64,000 bases of DNA from Rheinheimera sp. D18 (GTDB lineage: Bacteria > Pseudomonadota > Gammaproteobacteria > Enterobacterales > Alteromonadaceae). Under the pieces are notes generated by a model. The model was not told the DNA's origin and ran no database searches. It was given only the letters and a program-made list of their open reading frames with translations. The first letter of the stretch is position 1; every line of letters begins with the position of its first letter. Positions 25,171-34,081 of this stretch are shown here, in pieces. The stretch lies in NCBI RefSeq assembly GCF_004345025.1, contig NZ_CP037745.1, positions 1,488,001-1,552,000 of the forward strand, written 5' to 3'. A program made the translations under genes and the position numbers.

Positions 25171-26751
25171 ATGAAAAAAGATTTTATTCTGCCTGATATC
25201 GGTGAAGGCATTGTTGAGTGTGAACTGGTTGAATGGCTAGTTGCTGAAGGCGACACTATTAAAGAAGATCAACCTGTTTGTGATGTTATGACAGACAAAG
25301 CCTTGGTACAAATACCGGCAGTGCACGATGGTATAGTATCAAAGTTGTACTATGCCAAAGGCGATATTGCCAAGGTACACGCGCCCTTATTTGAAATGCA
25401 AATTGCCGCTGATGGCCAAGCGGTATCCGCCCCGGCGGCCGTTATACCACCTGCTGCCACGGCAACGCATAGTGCTGCGCCAGCGGCAACAGTAATGGCT
25501 AGCGAAGACTTTATTTTGCCCGATATTGGCGAAGGTATTGTTGAGTGCGAATTGGTTGAATGGTTAGTTGCTGAAGGTGATGACATTGTCGAAGACCAAC
25601 CGGTCTGTGATGTGATGACGGACAAAGCATTGGTACAAATTCCGGCTAAGTATTCAGGCAAGGTAACACGCTTGTATTATGCCAAGGGTGAAATAGCCAA
25701 AGTACATGCGCCTTTATTTGCTATGCAGCATGCCGGTACTGCCGCAGCTGCCCCTGCTGTGGTTGCAACAACTACTGCGGTTCAGCAAGCGAATGTTCCG
25801 TTGCAAGCAAAAGCTACTGCTCAAGCGGCCAACGTACAAGCTAAAGTAATCAATACTAAAGCGCTGGCCAGCCCAGCGGTACGTCGTTTAGCACGCGAGC
25901 TTAATATTGATTTAAACACGGTACCAGGTAGCGGCGAAAAAGGTCGAGTATACAAAGAAGATGTACACGCCTTTGTTAGCGGCAATAGCAAAGCTGTTGC
26001 GGTTTCTGCAGTAGCATCAGCACCTAGCGCTACAGTAGCGCCAGCAGCTAATCGCGTTGAGCCAATTAAGGGTATTAAAGCGATAATGGCGCGGCAAATG
26101 ACCGAGTCAGTATCAACTATTCCGCATTTTACCTATTGCGAAGAAATTGATTTAACCGAGCTCATCGCGCTGCGTAGTAGCTTAAAAGATGGCTATGCCA
26201 AACAGGGAATAAAATTAACCATGATGCCGTTTTTTATTAAAACGCTGTCATTGGCTATTAAGCAATTCCCGATTATGAACTCTCAGGTTAGCGCTGATTG
26301 TACTGAACTTACTTATATGACTGACCATAACGTAGGTATTGCGGTTGACTCTAAAGTCGGCTTATTAGTACCGAACATTAAAGGTTGTCAGCATAAGTCG
26401 GTTATTCAAATTGCCGAAGAATTAGGTCAGCTTACTGACAAGGCCCGTGAAGGCCGCGTAAGCCCTGCTGATTTAAAAGGTGGTACTATTAGTATCTCTA
26501 ATATTGGTGCGCTTGGCGGTACGGTGGCAACACCCATTATCAATAAACCTGAAGTAGCCATAGTCGCCCTAGGTAAGGTACAAACCTTACCGCGCTTTAA
26601 TAGCAGGGGTGAAGTAGAGGCTCGGCAAATTATGATGATTAGCTGGTCTGGTGATCATCGGGTTATTGATGGTGGCACCATTGCGCGCTTTACCAACCTA
26701 TGGAAGCAATACCTAGAGCAACCAGCTAGTATGTTAGTTGAAATGGCATAA
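25171..26751 (+). CDS. bkdB: Branched-chain 2-oxoacid dehydrogenase E2, two lipoyl domains
   Basis: Dihydrolipoyl acyltransferase core of the complex. 526 residues: two nearly identical lipoyl domains (~3-78 and ~111-187, each with the lipoylated lysine in VMTDKALVQIPA), joined by Ala/Pro-rich linkers, a peripheral subunit-binding domain (SPAVRRLARELNIDLNTV), and the catalytic domain ending SWSGDHRVIDGGTI with the active-site histidine. Many relatives have one lipoyl domain. No E3 gene follows, so lipoamide dehydrogenase must come from elsewhere, probably the pyruvate dehydrogenase locus. Confidence 0.94.
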   Translation: MKKDFILPDIGEGIVECELVEWLVAEGDTIKEDQPVCDVMTDKALVQIPAVHDGIVSKLYYAKGDIAKVHAPLFEMQIAADGQAVSAPAAVIPPAATATHSAAPAATVMASEDFILPDIGEGIVECELVEWLVAEGDDIVEDQPVCDVMTDKALVQIPAKYSGKVTRLYYAKGEIAKVHAPLFAMQHAGTAAAAPAVVATTTAVQQANVPLQAKATAQAANVQAKVINTKALASPAVRRLARELNIDLNTVPGSGEKGRVYKEDVHAFVSGNSKAVAVSAVASAPSATVAPAANRVEPIKGIKAIMARQMTESVSTIPHFTYCEEIDLTELIALRSSLKDGYAKQGIKLTMMPFFIKTLSLAIKQFPIMNSQVSADCTELTYMTDHNVGIAVDSKVGLLVPNIKGCQHKSVIQIAEELGQLTDKAREGRVSPADLKGGTISISNIGALGGTVATPIINKPEVAIVALGKVQTLPRFNSRGEVEARQIMMISWSGDHRVIDGGTIARFTNLWKQYLEQPASMLVEMA

Positions 26752-26791
26752 CCAAGGTCTTTAGCCCTTGGCAGCGTAGTTGCTTTCTGAT

Positions 26792-26819
26792 AAAACCCAC
26801 TGATGCTAGTGGGTTTTTT
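26792..26819 (+). terminator. Terminator of the bkd operon
   Basis: Stem AAAACCCACT/AGTGGGTTTT with a 6-base loop followed by T residues, 40 bases after the bkdB stop. Confidence 0.85.
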
Positions 26820-26836
26820 GTATTTAAGGGATGCTA

Positions 26837-27094
26837 ATGAACGAGTTTGAAGATTTAAAGGTATTATTTCAGGCCAGCAGCCCACTAATTATTATTGAAA
26901 GTTACGAAGAGCCACGGGCGTTGCTACCAATAAAACGCCTTGCCGCTAACTTAATGCGGCCAGTATTTAAGTGGACCATTACCGAAGGCTTGTTGCGCTT
27001 AGATAGTGAACACGCCGCCCAAGTATTTAATGCCGATCCTACCAATGTGTTAGCGCAAATAAAAGCCACGCGGCAGCGCTGTGTAAAGGCTTAA
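26837..27094 (+). pseudogene. N-terminal remnant of a Ycf46-like AAA ATPase
   Basis: 85 codons (MNEFEDLKVLFQASSPLIII...) that resemble the non-catalytic N-terminus of Ycf46-type AAA ATPases of roughly 500 residues: the IESYEEPRAL, RPVFKWTITEGLLRL and LAQIKATRQR pieces are the usual lead-in to the ATPase core. The frame then stops, and the kinase gene begins five bases later, so no Walker A, Walker B or arginine finger is encoded here. Either a deletion removed the ATPase domain or the fragment persists as a small protein; an AAGGG site still precedes the ATG. The family assignment is by memory of homologues. Confidence 0.6.
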
Positions 27095-27098
27095 ATAG

Positions 27099-28928
27099 AT
27101 GCAATATAAAAGTCAGTTACGTAATTTTTATATACCCGAAGAGCAATCTATTTATTTGCTTAATGCCAACGATGCGAAAAAACTAAAAGATTGGGTAGCC
27201 TTGTGTATCTCTGAGCTACAAAAACTAGGTTATAAAAACATTTCTTTGTTAGGTAAGGGCGCTTATGGCTTCGCCTTTTGTGGTTTAGATACTACTGGTG
27301 AAGAGTGCGTATTTAAATTCTCACGTATTAACTTACCGCAACATATTCAAGAACGTTTGGCCGATGAAGCCTACATGCTGTCACAGGTTAAGCACGTTAA
27401 TGTGCCAAGCTATATCACTTATCAGGTAGTAAAAAAACAAGGCATCTTGATGATGCAACGCGGTAAGGGTATCGACTTAGAGCAATTTAGTTTAAAGCAT
27501 GGGCGTATTAGCGCACGTTTGCTTATTGATATTGCTTGTCAGCTAGCCGATGTACTACTTGCACTACGTAACTATCGTAAAGATGGAGAGCCACAACCGA
27601 TAGTACATGGCGATATAAAGCCTTCTAATTTAGTGTTTGATCAACCAAGTGGTTTACTTAGCGTTATTGATTGGGGCTCATCAGTTTTTGCCCAGTTAGA
27701 CCAGCATGGCCAGTATTTGTCTAATAATGTAATGCAACTAATGTCTGCCGATTTACAAATATCGAATGCGCGTATGGGCGATGTGTATTTTATTGGCCGT
27801 GAACAACGCCTAGGTGCGTTGTCTAGCCCACGCTTCGACGAGCAAGGCGTAGCTGGCACCTTATACGCGCTAGCATCCGGCCAGTCGTGTCGCTTTGGCC
27901 ATAATGCGATACCTGCACGCAGCTTAGGCTTACCGGTAGAATTTGCGACCTTATTAGACAGTATGCTGTCTGACGATGTGCAATTACGTAACCAGGCCGG
28001 CGATTATTTTTTACAGCAGATGCCAAGATTAAAACGTTTGGTTTTGCCCGAGGTAAGCTTATTTGACGATACGCCACTGCTGCCGGTTTGGGTTAGTCCG
28101 CAGGTTCGTGAACTGGATACGGTGGTATACTCGTCACGTAAATCCTTTTTACGCGAGCATAGTGAACAAGATGGTATTGCCTATATCGATGATGCGCAGC
28201 TTGAACGTTATTATAAAAATTATTTAGAAGGTATGGGCGAAACTGAAAAAGCCTTTGTTGCTGCAGTAAGCCGATTAGCTAAATATCCGGTAGTGGGGGG
28301 CTTAGTTATAAACTGGCAGGTTGATGGGATTTATATCGATTCGAGTTTAAATTTATATAATGAAAGTTTAACCGAGTCGTTTGCGCTATCCGTTAATAAT
28401 GTAATAACGTTAGCTCGCGCTATTGCTAAAATCGGTATCTTTAAGGCATGCTTATTTAACGCCCGTAATACCATACATATTAGTCGTGACAGCCGTGACG
28501 TCGCTTTTATTCCTGCAGCTGATGCCGTAATACCTTATCAAATCTCACCAATACTCAGTACGGACGATGCCAGTCGGCAGCATTCTTATTTTGAAGACGG
28601 TAAAGATCCTGATGAGCAGCTAACATTGCCGGTCTCAATTATGGATGATATTGCTCGGCTTAACCTAATTCGACACACCGGTTGCATTATTTTTGAAGTT
28701 AGTAGTTTGTATATGAAGGTACATAGTTATTTTCGTTTGCTCGATCCTGAAGCTGAACCAGAGTTTGCCCAGTTGCTAAAAAGCATAGTCACCAAAATTG
28801 CTTTAATAAACGATGTAGGCGTTGGCGGCTATATGAAACTACCGTACAAAGATACCCGATTTTTTAGCCATCAAGCGCAACAGCCCGTATGTTACTTTCC
28901 GGCTAATCCGCATAAAAGTAACGAATGA
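27099..28928 (+). CDS. Eukaryotic-like protein kinase with unassigned C-terminal half
   Basis: 609 residues, no membrane helix. The kinase fold occupies ~45-310: glycine loop GKGAYG (52-57), VAIK-type lysine K73 in VFKFSR, a likely alpha-C glutamate E90, catalytic loop HGDIKPSN (170-177, with D172 and N177), and D191-W-G in place of DFG. All phosphotransfer residues are present, so activity is expected. Residues ~330-609 match no domain I know; they include YIDDAQLERYYKNYLEGMGE and a predicted mixed alpha/beta tail. It directly follows the AAA remnant. Substrate unknown; DWG kinases occur in lipopolysaccharide and small-molecule kinases as well, so protein as substrate is an inference. Confidence 0.8.
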   Translation: MQYKSQLRNFYIPEEQSIYLLNANDAKKLKDWVALCISELQKLGYKNISLLGKGAYGFAFCGLDTTGEECVFKFSRINLPQHIQERLADEAYMLSQVKHVNVPSYITYQVVKKQGILMMQRGKGIDLEQFSLKHGRISARLLIDIACQLADVLLALRNYRKDGEPQPIVHGDIKPSNLVFDQPSGLLSVIDWGSSVFAQLDQHGQYLSNNVMQLMSADLQISNARMGDVYFIGREQRLGALSSPRFDEQGVAGTLYALASGQSCRFGHNAIPARSLGLPVEFATLLDSMLSDDVQLRNQAGDYFLQQMPRLKRLVLPEVSLFDDTPLLPVWVSPQVRELDTVVYSSRKSFLREHSEQDGIAYIDDAQLERYYKNYLEGMGETEKAFVAAVSRLAKYPVVGGLVINWQVDGIYIDSSLNLYNESLTESFALSVNNVITLARAIAKIGIFKACLFNARNTIHISRDSRDVAFIPAADAVIPYQISPILSTDDASRQHSYFEDGKDPDEQLTLPVSIMDDIARLNLIRHTGCIIFEVSSLYMKVHSYFRLLDPEAEPEFAQLLKSIVTKIALINDVGVGGYMKLPYKDTRFFSHQAQQPVCYFPANPHKSNE

Positions 28929-29068
28929 TTGTACAAATCTCGAGCGAATAAACGCAGTCACCGATTAAAAGTGACACTGAGTCGAAATCTTTGCTGAGAA
29001 GAGGTTTAATTTCTTAGGTAAACCGAGTAATGTACGGGTTTTGAGTTTTAAACAGAATACTGCATTTC

Positions 29069-29542
29069 ATGTCTAACGATAAAACAGCGTCATACAAACT
29101 GCTAAATCAGCAAGCTCAAGCCATTATAGAGCAGGAACCTGATCTTATTGCCAATATGGCAAACCTCAGTGCTTTATTGTTTAACCAGCTACCAGACTTA
29201 AATTGGGCCGGATTCTATATCCTACGCGGTGATGAGTTGGTGCTTGGACCATTTCAGGGCCAAGTAGCTTGTGTGCGTATACCTGTAGGTAAAGGTGTCT
29301 GCGGTACGGCAGTGGCTACAGGTCAGGTGCAACTGGTTAAAGATGTACACGAGTTCGAAGGCCACATAGCCTGCGACAGTGCCAGCAACTCTGAAATTGT
29401 GCTACCACTTCGACATAACGGTAACATTATTGGCGTATTAGATATTGATAGTCCTTATATTGCTCGTTTTGACTTAGATGATCAGCATGGACTTGAGCAA
29501 TTTGTTTCTGTGTTTGAACAGCATCTGGCGAAAACGCTATGA
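29069..29542 (+). CDS. msrC: Free methionine-(R)-sulfoxide reductase (GAF domain)
   Basis: Reduces free methionine-R-sulfoxide. 157 residues making up a single GAF domain. All three conserved cysteines of E. coli MsrC are visible: GQVACVRIPVGKGVCGTA and HIACDSASNSEIVLPL. Its last codons overlap the next gene's start (ATGA), pointing to an operon msrC-(unknown)-proQ-prc. Confidence 0.94.
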   Translation: MSNDKTASYKLLNQQAQAIIEQEPDLIANMANLSALLFNQLPDLNWAGFYILRGDELVLGPFQGQVACVRIPVGKGVCGTAVATGQVQLVKDVHEFEGHIACDSASNSEIVLPLRHNGNIIGVLDIDSPYIARFDLDDQHGLEQFVSVFEQHLAKTL

Positions 29543-29847
29543 AAGATGCTATTTCTTTGCATGACTATTTGTTTGATGTTGCTGACATTGGCGATTGGGA
29601 AGGCGAAGAAGAACTAGTAACAGATAAGATTAACGAGGTGTATCACGCTGTTTGGCGAGCATTGCCCGACGATATTAGCGTGGCGCAGGTTGATTTTTTA
29701 CTACCAGGGATCTGGGATCAGCTGCGCGGTGGTACCATACTGCTAGAAACCGATGAGTACGAACTAATTGATTGGGCGTTGGCATATGTTCGCCAACAGC
29801 TGGAAGAAGGTATACCTGAAATGGATACCGCAGATGATGAAGAGTGA
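29539..29847 (+). CDS. Small acidic protein of unknown function
   Basis: 102 residues, strongly acidic, ending EEGIPEMDTADDEE. No domain recognised and no signal or membrane segment. Overlaps msrC by four bases (ATGA) and ends seven bases before proQ, so it is translated with them. The tight coupling on both sides argues that it is a real gene. A link to oxidative repair or to ProQ would be guesswork. Confidence 0.8.
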   Translation: MKDAISLHDYLFDVADIGDWEGEEELVTDKINEVYHAVWRALPDDISVAQVDFLLPGIWDQLRGGTILLETDEYELIDWALAYVRQQLEEGIPEMDTADDEE

Positions 29848-29854
29848 AGCGTTA

Positions 29855-30550
29855 ATGACCACCCCAACCGAACAAAATGTAAAAATTAGCAATGTTAAAG
29901 AAGTACTAGCGTATCTTGCGCAGCAATTTCCAGCATGCTTTAGTTTAACTGGCGAAGCTAAACCATTGAAAATTGGTATTTTTCAAGACTTAGCACAAAA
30001 GTTACAAGATGATGCAACCGTTAGTAAAACGCAACTACGCCAAGCTTTGCGAGTGTATACCTCAAGCTGGCGTTATCTTGAATCAACTAAAGAAGGCGTA
30101 GCCCGAGTTGATTTAGACGGTGCAACTGGTGAGCTAATTGATGCCTCTCAGGCTGAACACGCTAATAAAGTGTTAGATGAAAGCAAAGCGCGCGCAGCAG
30201 AAAAACGTAAGGCCAAAATAGCAGAAGCTAAGGCTAAACAAGCTACGGTGGCAGCGCCAGAAAAACCTGCTTACAAAAAAACTGCGAACAAAAAGCCCGC
30301 TACAGCCTCTAACCAAACCAAGGTTAGCCCTACATCAGTGAAACCTGTAGTAGATGTACCGGCTAAACCAGCGGTAACGTTAGAGCGTATAACAGCAGAG
30401 CACGTTGTTGTTGGTGGTAAAGTATTACTTAAGCTAGGGCAAAACCCAATGCTTGCAACCGTACTTGAAGTTAACAAAGACGATGTGACTGTGCAGCTAG
30501 GCTCTGGTATGGTGATCAAAACCCGTCAGGATAGCTTGTATTTAGCCTGA
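29855..30550 (+). CDS. proQ: RNA chaperone ProQ
   Basis: FinO/ProQ-family RNA-binding protein acting on structured sRNAs and mRNA 3' ends. 231 residues from ATG 29855: the FinO domain at ~10-120 (VLAYLAQQFPACF, KPLKIGIFQDL, QLRQALRVYTSSWRYLE), a basic Ala/Lys/Pro linker (~125-175), and a Tudor-like C-terminal domain (VVVGGKVLLKLGQNPMLATVLE). The open frame extends upstream into the preceding gene; MTTPTEQNVKISNVKEVL is the natural start. Followed by prc after 17 bases, the standard pair. Confidence 0.95.
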   Translation: MTTPTEQNVKISNVKEVLAYLAQQFPACFSLTGEAKPLKIGIFQDLAQKLQDDATVSKTQLRQALRVYTSSWRYLESTKEGVARVDLDGATGELIDASQAEHANKVLDESKARAAEKRKAKIAEAKAKQATVAAPEKPAYKKTANKKPATASNQTKVSPTSVKPVVDVPAKPAVTLERITAEHVVVGGKVLLKLGQNPMLATVLEVNKDDVTVQLGSGMVIKTRQDSLYLA

Positions 30551-30567
30551 CCAACTCTGAGACGCTT

Positions 30568-32592
30568 ATGAAAAAATTATCAGTACTTGCAACCGCGATT
30601 CTTGTCGCTTTTAGTATCAATGCCTCTCCCGAATCGAAAACTGAGCCGCTTGTACTGCCTTCAATTACTCAAGATGCACAGCATGCTACTGCGAGTAAAA
30701 GGATCACTGCATTATTTACCCGCGGGCATTATATCGACGTGCAACTTAATGATAAGTTGTCGTCTAAGATGTTTGATACTTATTTGAAAAATCTTGATTA
30801 CTACCGCAATGTACTGACTAAAGCTGATGTTGATGCCTTCGAGCAATACCGCGATAAATTTGATGATGCAATTAATAAAGGCAATCTTAATTTTGCTTTT
30901 GATATGTTTAATTTAGCGCTAAAGCGACGCTTTGAACATTTTGATTATGCTTTGCAATTATTAAATAAAGGCTTCGATTTTACTACTGATGATCAGTACG
31001 TGTATGACCGTGAAAAAGCCAGTTGGCCAATCAACGAAACTGAACTTAACGAAATATGGCGTCAGCGTGTTAAATTTGATGCCTTAAATTTAAAGTTAGC
31101 CGGCAAGAGTGCCGAAGACATTCAGCAAATTTTGGTTAAACGTTACCGTAATAGCCAAAAACGTTTAACGCAAAGTGAAAGCGAAGATGTCTTTCAACAA
31201 ATAATGAATTCGTTTGCTCGAAGCATTGAAGCCCATACCTCGTATTTGTCACCAAGAAATGCTGACCGTTTTCAACAAGAAATGAACTTGTCGCTTGAGG
31301 GTATTGGCGCCGTGTTACGTGCTGATGAAGACTACACTGTTATTCAGAGTTTGGTGCCAGGTGGCCCTGCCGATTTAACTCAGAAGCTCAAACCTAAAGA
31401 TAAGATTATTGGTGTTGCCCAAGATAAAACCGAGTTTGTTGATGTTATTGGTTGGCGCTTAGACGATGTTGTTGATCTGATTAAAGGTCCTAAGGGTAGT
31501 ACGGTAAGGTTGCAGGTAGTTAGTGCTAACGAAATTGGTACTAGCCACGCGCAAGTCATCAGTATTGTCCGCGATAAAATTCGTTTAGAAGACCGAGCGG
31601 CAAAAGCAGAAGTGTTTAAGCCTCAGCTATCAGAATTACAGCAAAAAATTGGTGTTATTAGCATTCCTGGTTTTTACAATAACTTGTCTGAAGATGTAAA
31701 AAAACTACTGGTAGAGCTTAAAGAAAGCGCGGTGGAAGGCATTATTATTGATCTGCGTGGTAACGGTGGTGGTTCATTACAAGAGGCGACCTTGCTTACC
31801 GGATTATTTATTGATCGCGGGCCTGTAGTACAAATTCGTGAAGGTGATGGCAAAGTATCGGTATCGCAAGATAACGATGGTGTTAGCTATTACGACGGTA
31901 CTCTTACCGTAATGGTTGACCGTTATAGTGCATCTGCCTCAGAAATTTTTGCTGCAGCAATGCAAGATTATGGCCGCGCACTAATCGTTGGCGAGCAAAC
32001 CTTTGGTAAGGGTACGGTGCAACAACATCGTGGTTTAGGTCGAATTTATGACATGTTCGATCATCCGTTAGGTAGTGTGCAATATACCATTGCTAAGTTT
32101 TACCGTATTAATGGTGGCAGTACTCAACATAAAGGCGTGATCCCTGATATTCAATTTCCTACCGCAATTGACCCAGCTGAATGGGGAGAAAGCAAAGAGG
32201 AATATGCATTGCCTTGGGATTCAATAAACGCAGCACGATACGAAAGCTTGTCTGATCTTAGCGCCATCATTCCTGCCCTAAGAGAAAAGCATCAAGCGCG
32301 TATTAATGCCGAAGCTGAATTTCAGTATCTGCTAGAAGATATTGCTGAGTACAAACAGCAAGCGGATGATAAAACCCTTTCGTTAAAAGAAGCAGAACGC
32401 GTTGCCGAGCGTGATAAAACGAAAGCTAAGCAATTGGCACGAGTCAATATTCGCTTAAAACGTTTTGGCTTGCCTGAGGTGGCGTCGTTAGACGATGTAC
32501 CAGAGAAACTAGAGAAAATTGATCCGTTTTTAGAAGAAGCGGCAAATATCACCGCTGATTTTAAACAGATTAATCGTTTGGCAAAAAAATAG
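30568..32592 (+). CDS. prc: Tail-specific (carboxy-terminal) protease Prc/Tsp
   Basis: Periplasmic serine protease that trims PBP3 (FtsI) and degrades ssrA-tagged or misfolded proteins, in E. coli with NlpI. 674 residues. A cleavable signal (MKKLSVLATAILVAFSINAS), a PDZ domain near 240-330 (SLEGIGAVLRADEDYTVIQS), and the S41 catalytic domain with serine in DRYSASASEIFAAAMQDYG and the lysine in GEQTFGKGTVQQ. DUF3340-type C-terminal helices follow. Confidence 0.96.
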   Translation: MKKLSVLATAILVAFSINASPESKTEPLVLPSITQDAQHATASKRITALFTRGHYIDVQLNDKLSSKMFDTYLKNLDYYRNVLTKADVDAFEQYRDKFDDAINKGNLNFAFDMFNLALKRRFEHFDYALQLLNKGFDFTTDDQYVYDREKASWPINETELNEIWRQRVKFDALNLKLAGKSAEDIQQILVKRYRNSQKRLTQSESEDVFQQIMNSFARSIEAHTSYLSPRNADRFQQEMNLSLEGIGAVLRADEDYTVIQSLVPGGPADLTQKLKPKDKIIGVAQDKTEFVDVIGWRLDDVVDLIKGPKGSTVRLQVVSANEIGTSHAQVISIVRDKIRLEDRAAKAEVFKPQLSELQQKIGVISIPGFYNNLSEDVKKLLVELKESAVEGIIIDLRGNGGGSLQEATLLTGLFIDRGPVVQIREGDGKVSVSQDNDGVSYYDGTLTVMVDRYSASASEIFAAAMQDYGRALIVGEQTFGKGTVQQHRGLGRIYDMFDHPLGSVQYTIAKFYRINGGSTQHKGVIPDIQFPTAIDPAEWGESKEEYALPWDSINAARYESLSDLSAIIPALREKHQARINAEAEFQYLLEDIAEYKQQADDKTLSLKEAERVAERDKTKAKQLARVNIRLKRFGLPEVASLDDVPEKLEKIDPFLEEAANITADFKQINRLAKK

Positions 32593-32618
32593 TACATAGC
32601 ATTTAAAGTTCGAAGCAG

Positions 32619-32640
32619 GGCGGTATTATTACCGCCTTTG
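32619..32640 (+). terminator. Weak terminator after prc
   Basis: Stem GGCGGTA/TACCGCC with a 4-base loop and a short T-rich tail (TTTGTTA). Confidence 0.55.
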
Positions 32641-32674
32641 TTAATATAAATTATAATAATTATAAAGGTTTAGT

Positions 32675-34006
32675 ATGAGCGCACGTGGTGAATTCTCTTC
32701 GAGAATTGGCTTTGTCCTTGCTGCATCAGGGTCAGCAGTAGGGCTTGGAAATATTTGGGGATTTCCAGCGCAGGTTGCCAGCAATGGTGGTGCTGCTTTT
32801 GTTTTAATGTATTTAATTTTAGCATTTTTGCTGGCTTATCCCGTATTAATGGCTGAGTTCCTTATAGGTAGAGCAACCAAGTCAAACGTGGTAGATGCAC
32901 TAGGGCAGGTTACTAAAAGTAATTTAGGCCGGGCAGTAGGCATGTGGGGTATTGCCACTGTATCTCTTATTTTGGCATTTTACGGTATTGTTGGCGGTTG
33001 GATGCTTGCCTATGCACTGCAAGCGTTAGCCAATTTACTTGGTCTAGAGCAGCTAGCGCAGTGGTTAGTTGCCTCTTCATTAGCTCGTGATATCATTTTT
33101 TGTGCACTATTTATGTTACTAACGGTGGGAATAGTTAGTGGTGGTGTCGTTAAAGGTATCGAACGTTGGTCAGTACGCTTAATGCCTGCGTTGTTTATTA
33201 TTATGTTGCTGTTGTTTGGTTATGTAATGACCCAAGCCGGTGCAATGGACGGTTTGAAAGTTTACTTACTGCCTAATTTTTCCGATATCCTTAATCCTAA
33301 TTTACTTATCAGTGCCATGGGCCAAGCGTTTTTCTCAATGTCTTTAGGCGTGGGTACTATGCTGATTTACGGCTCTTATGTTAGCCATAAAGAAAACTTA
33401 CCTAAACTTGGTGCCGCGGTATCACTTATTGATATAGGTGTCGCCGTGCTTGCAGGGTTACTAATTATTCCTGCAATGTACGTAGCGCTTCATAATGGCG
33501 TACAAATTTTTGGTGAAGACGGCAAGTTATTGGCCGAAGACACGCTGATTTTTGCGGTATTACCCTCATTATTTAATACTATGGGCTTGGCCGGAATATT
33601 TGTTGCGCTGGCATTTTTTCTTTTAATGTCAATTGCTTCGCTAACATCGTCTATTTCAATGTTAGAAGTTCCGGTATCTTATGTCGTTGAAAAACAAAAA
33701 GTAACTCGGCATAAAGCGGTTTGGTTAATTGCGGCGATTATCTTTGCTATTAGCGTGGTGATCATTTTCAATTTTGCTAGCTTGTTTGGTTTTGTTATCG
33801 CGTTAACTACGCGTTATAGCCAACCTTTGCTCGGTTTAATGTTATGCATTTTTGCTGGCTGGATCTGGCATCGCAACGAAATTTTACGTGAACTGCAAAA
33901 AAATTACGCGAAAGCTGAGTATTCGATGTTCTGGCGAATTTGGCCGTGGTATGTCAAGTTTGTCTGCCCAGTAGTAATACTCGTGATGTTTTATCGTTCA
34001 CTGTGA
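32675..34006 (+). CDS. NSS-family sodium-dependent transporter
   Basis: Sodium-coupled amino acid transporter of the neurotransmitter:sodium symporter (LeuT) family. 443 residues, about 11-12 helices, at the short end of bacterial NSS proteins. The helix-1 signature reads GFVLAASGSAVGLGNIWGFP, followed by NGGAAFVLMY and MAEFLIGRAT, as in LeuT. Sodium-binding and substrate-binding unwound segments are intact as far as can be judged. Substrate not predictable. Terminated before the next transporter gene. Confidence 0.9.
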   Translation: MSARGEFSSRIGFVLAASGSAVGLGNIWGFPAQVASNGGAAFVLMYLILAFLLAYPVLMAEFLIGRATKSNVVDALGQVTKSNLGRAVGMWGIATVSLILAFYGIVGGWMLAYALQALANLLGLEQLAQWLVASSLARDIIFCALFMLLTVGIVSGGVVKGIERWSVRLMPALFIIMLLLFGYVMTQAGAMDGLKVYLLPNFSDILNPNLLISAMGQAFFSMSLGVGTMLIYGSYVSHKENLPKLGAAVSLIDIGVAVLAGLLIIPAMYVALHNGVQIFGEDGKLLAEDTLIFAVLPSLFNTMGLAGIFVALAFFLLMSIASLTSSISMLEVPVSYVVEKQKVTRHKAVWLIAAIIFAISVVIIFNFASLFGFVIALTTRYSQPLLGLMLCIFAGWIWHRNEILRELQKNYAKAEYSMFWRIWPWYVKFVCPVVILVMFYRSL

Positions 34007-34041
34007 TCGTGAATTTATTTTCCTATAACAAGAAAAAATTG

Positions 34042-34065
34042 AAAGGCGCTATTAGTGCCTTTTCT
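34042..34065 (+). terminator. Terminator between NSS and NhaC transporter genes
   Basis: Nine-pair stem (AAAGGCGCT with AGTGCCTTT, including one G-T pair) with a 3-base loop and a TTTT tail. Confidence 0.65.
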
Positions 34066-34081
34066 AAATCGGAGTAACACA

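Noticed and set aside
26752-26775. CCAAGG/CCTTGG pair after bkdB as a terminator
   Set aside because: Short stem, no T-run; the stronger hairpin at 26792 is the better terminator.
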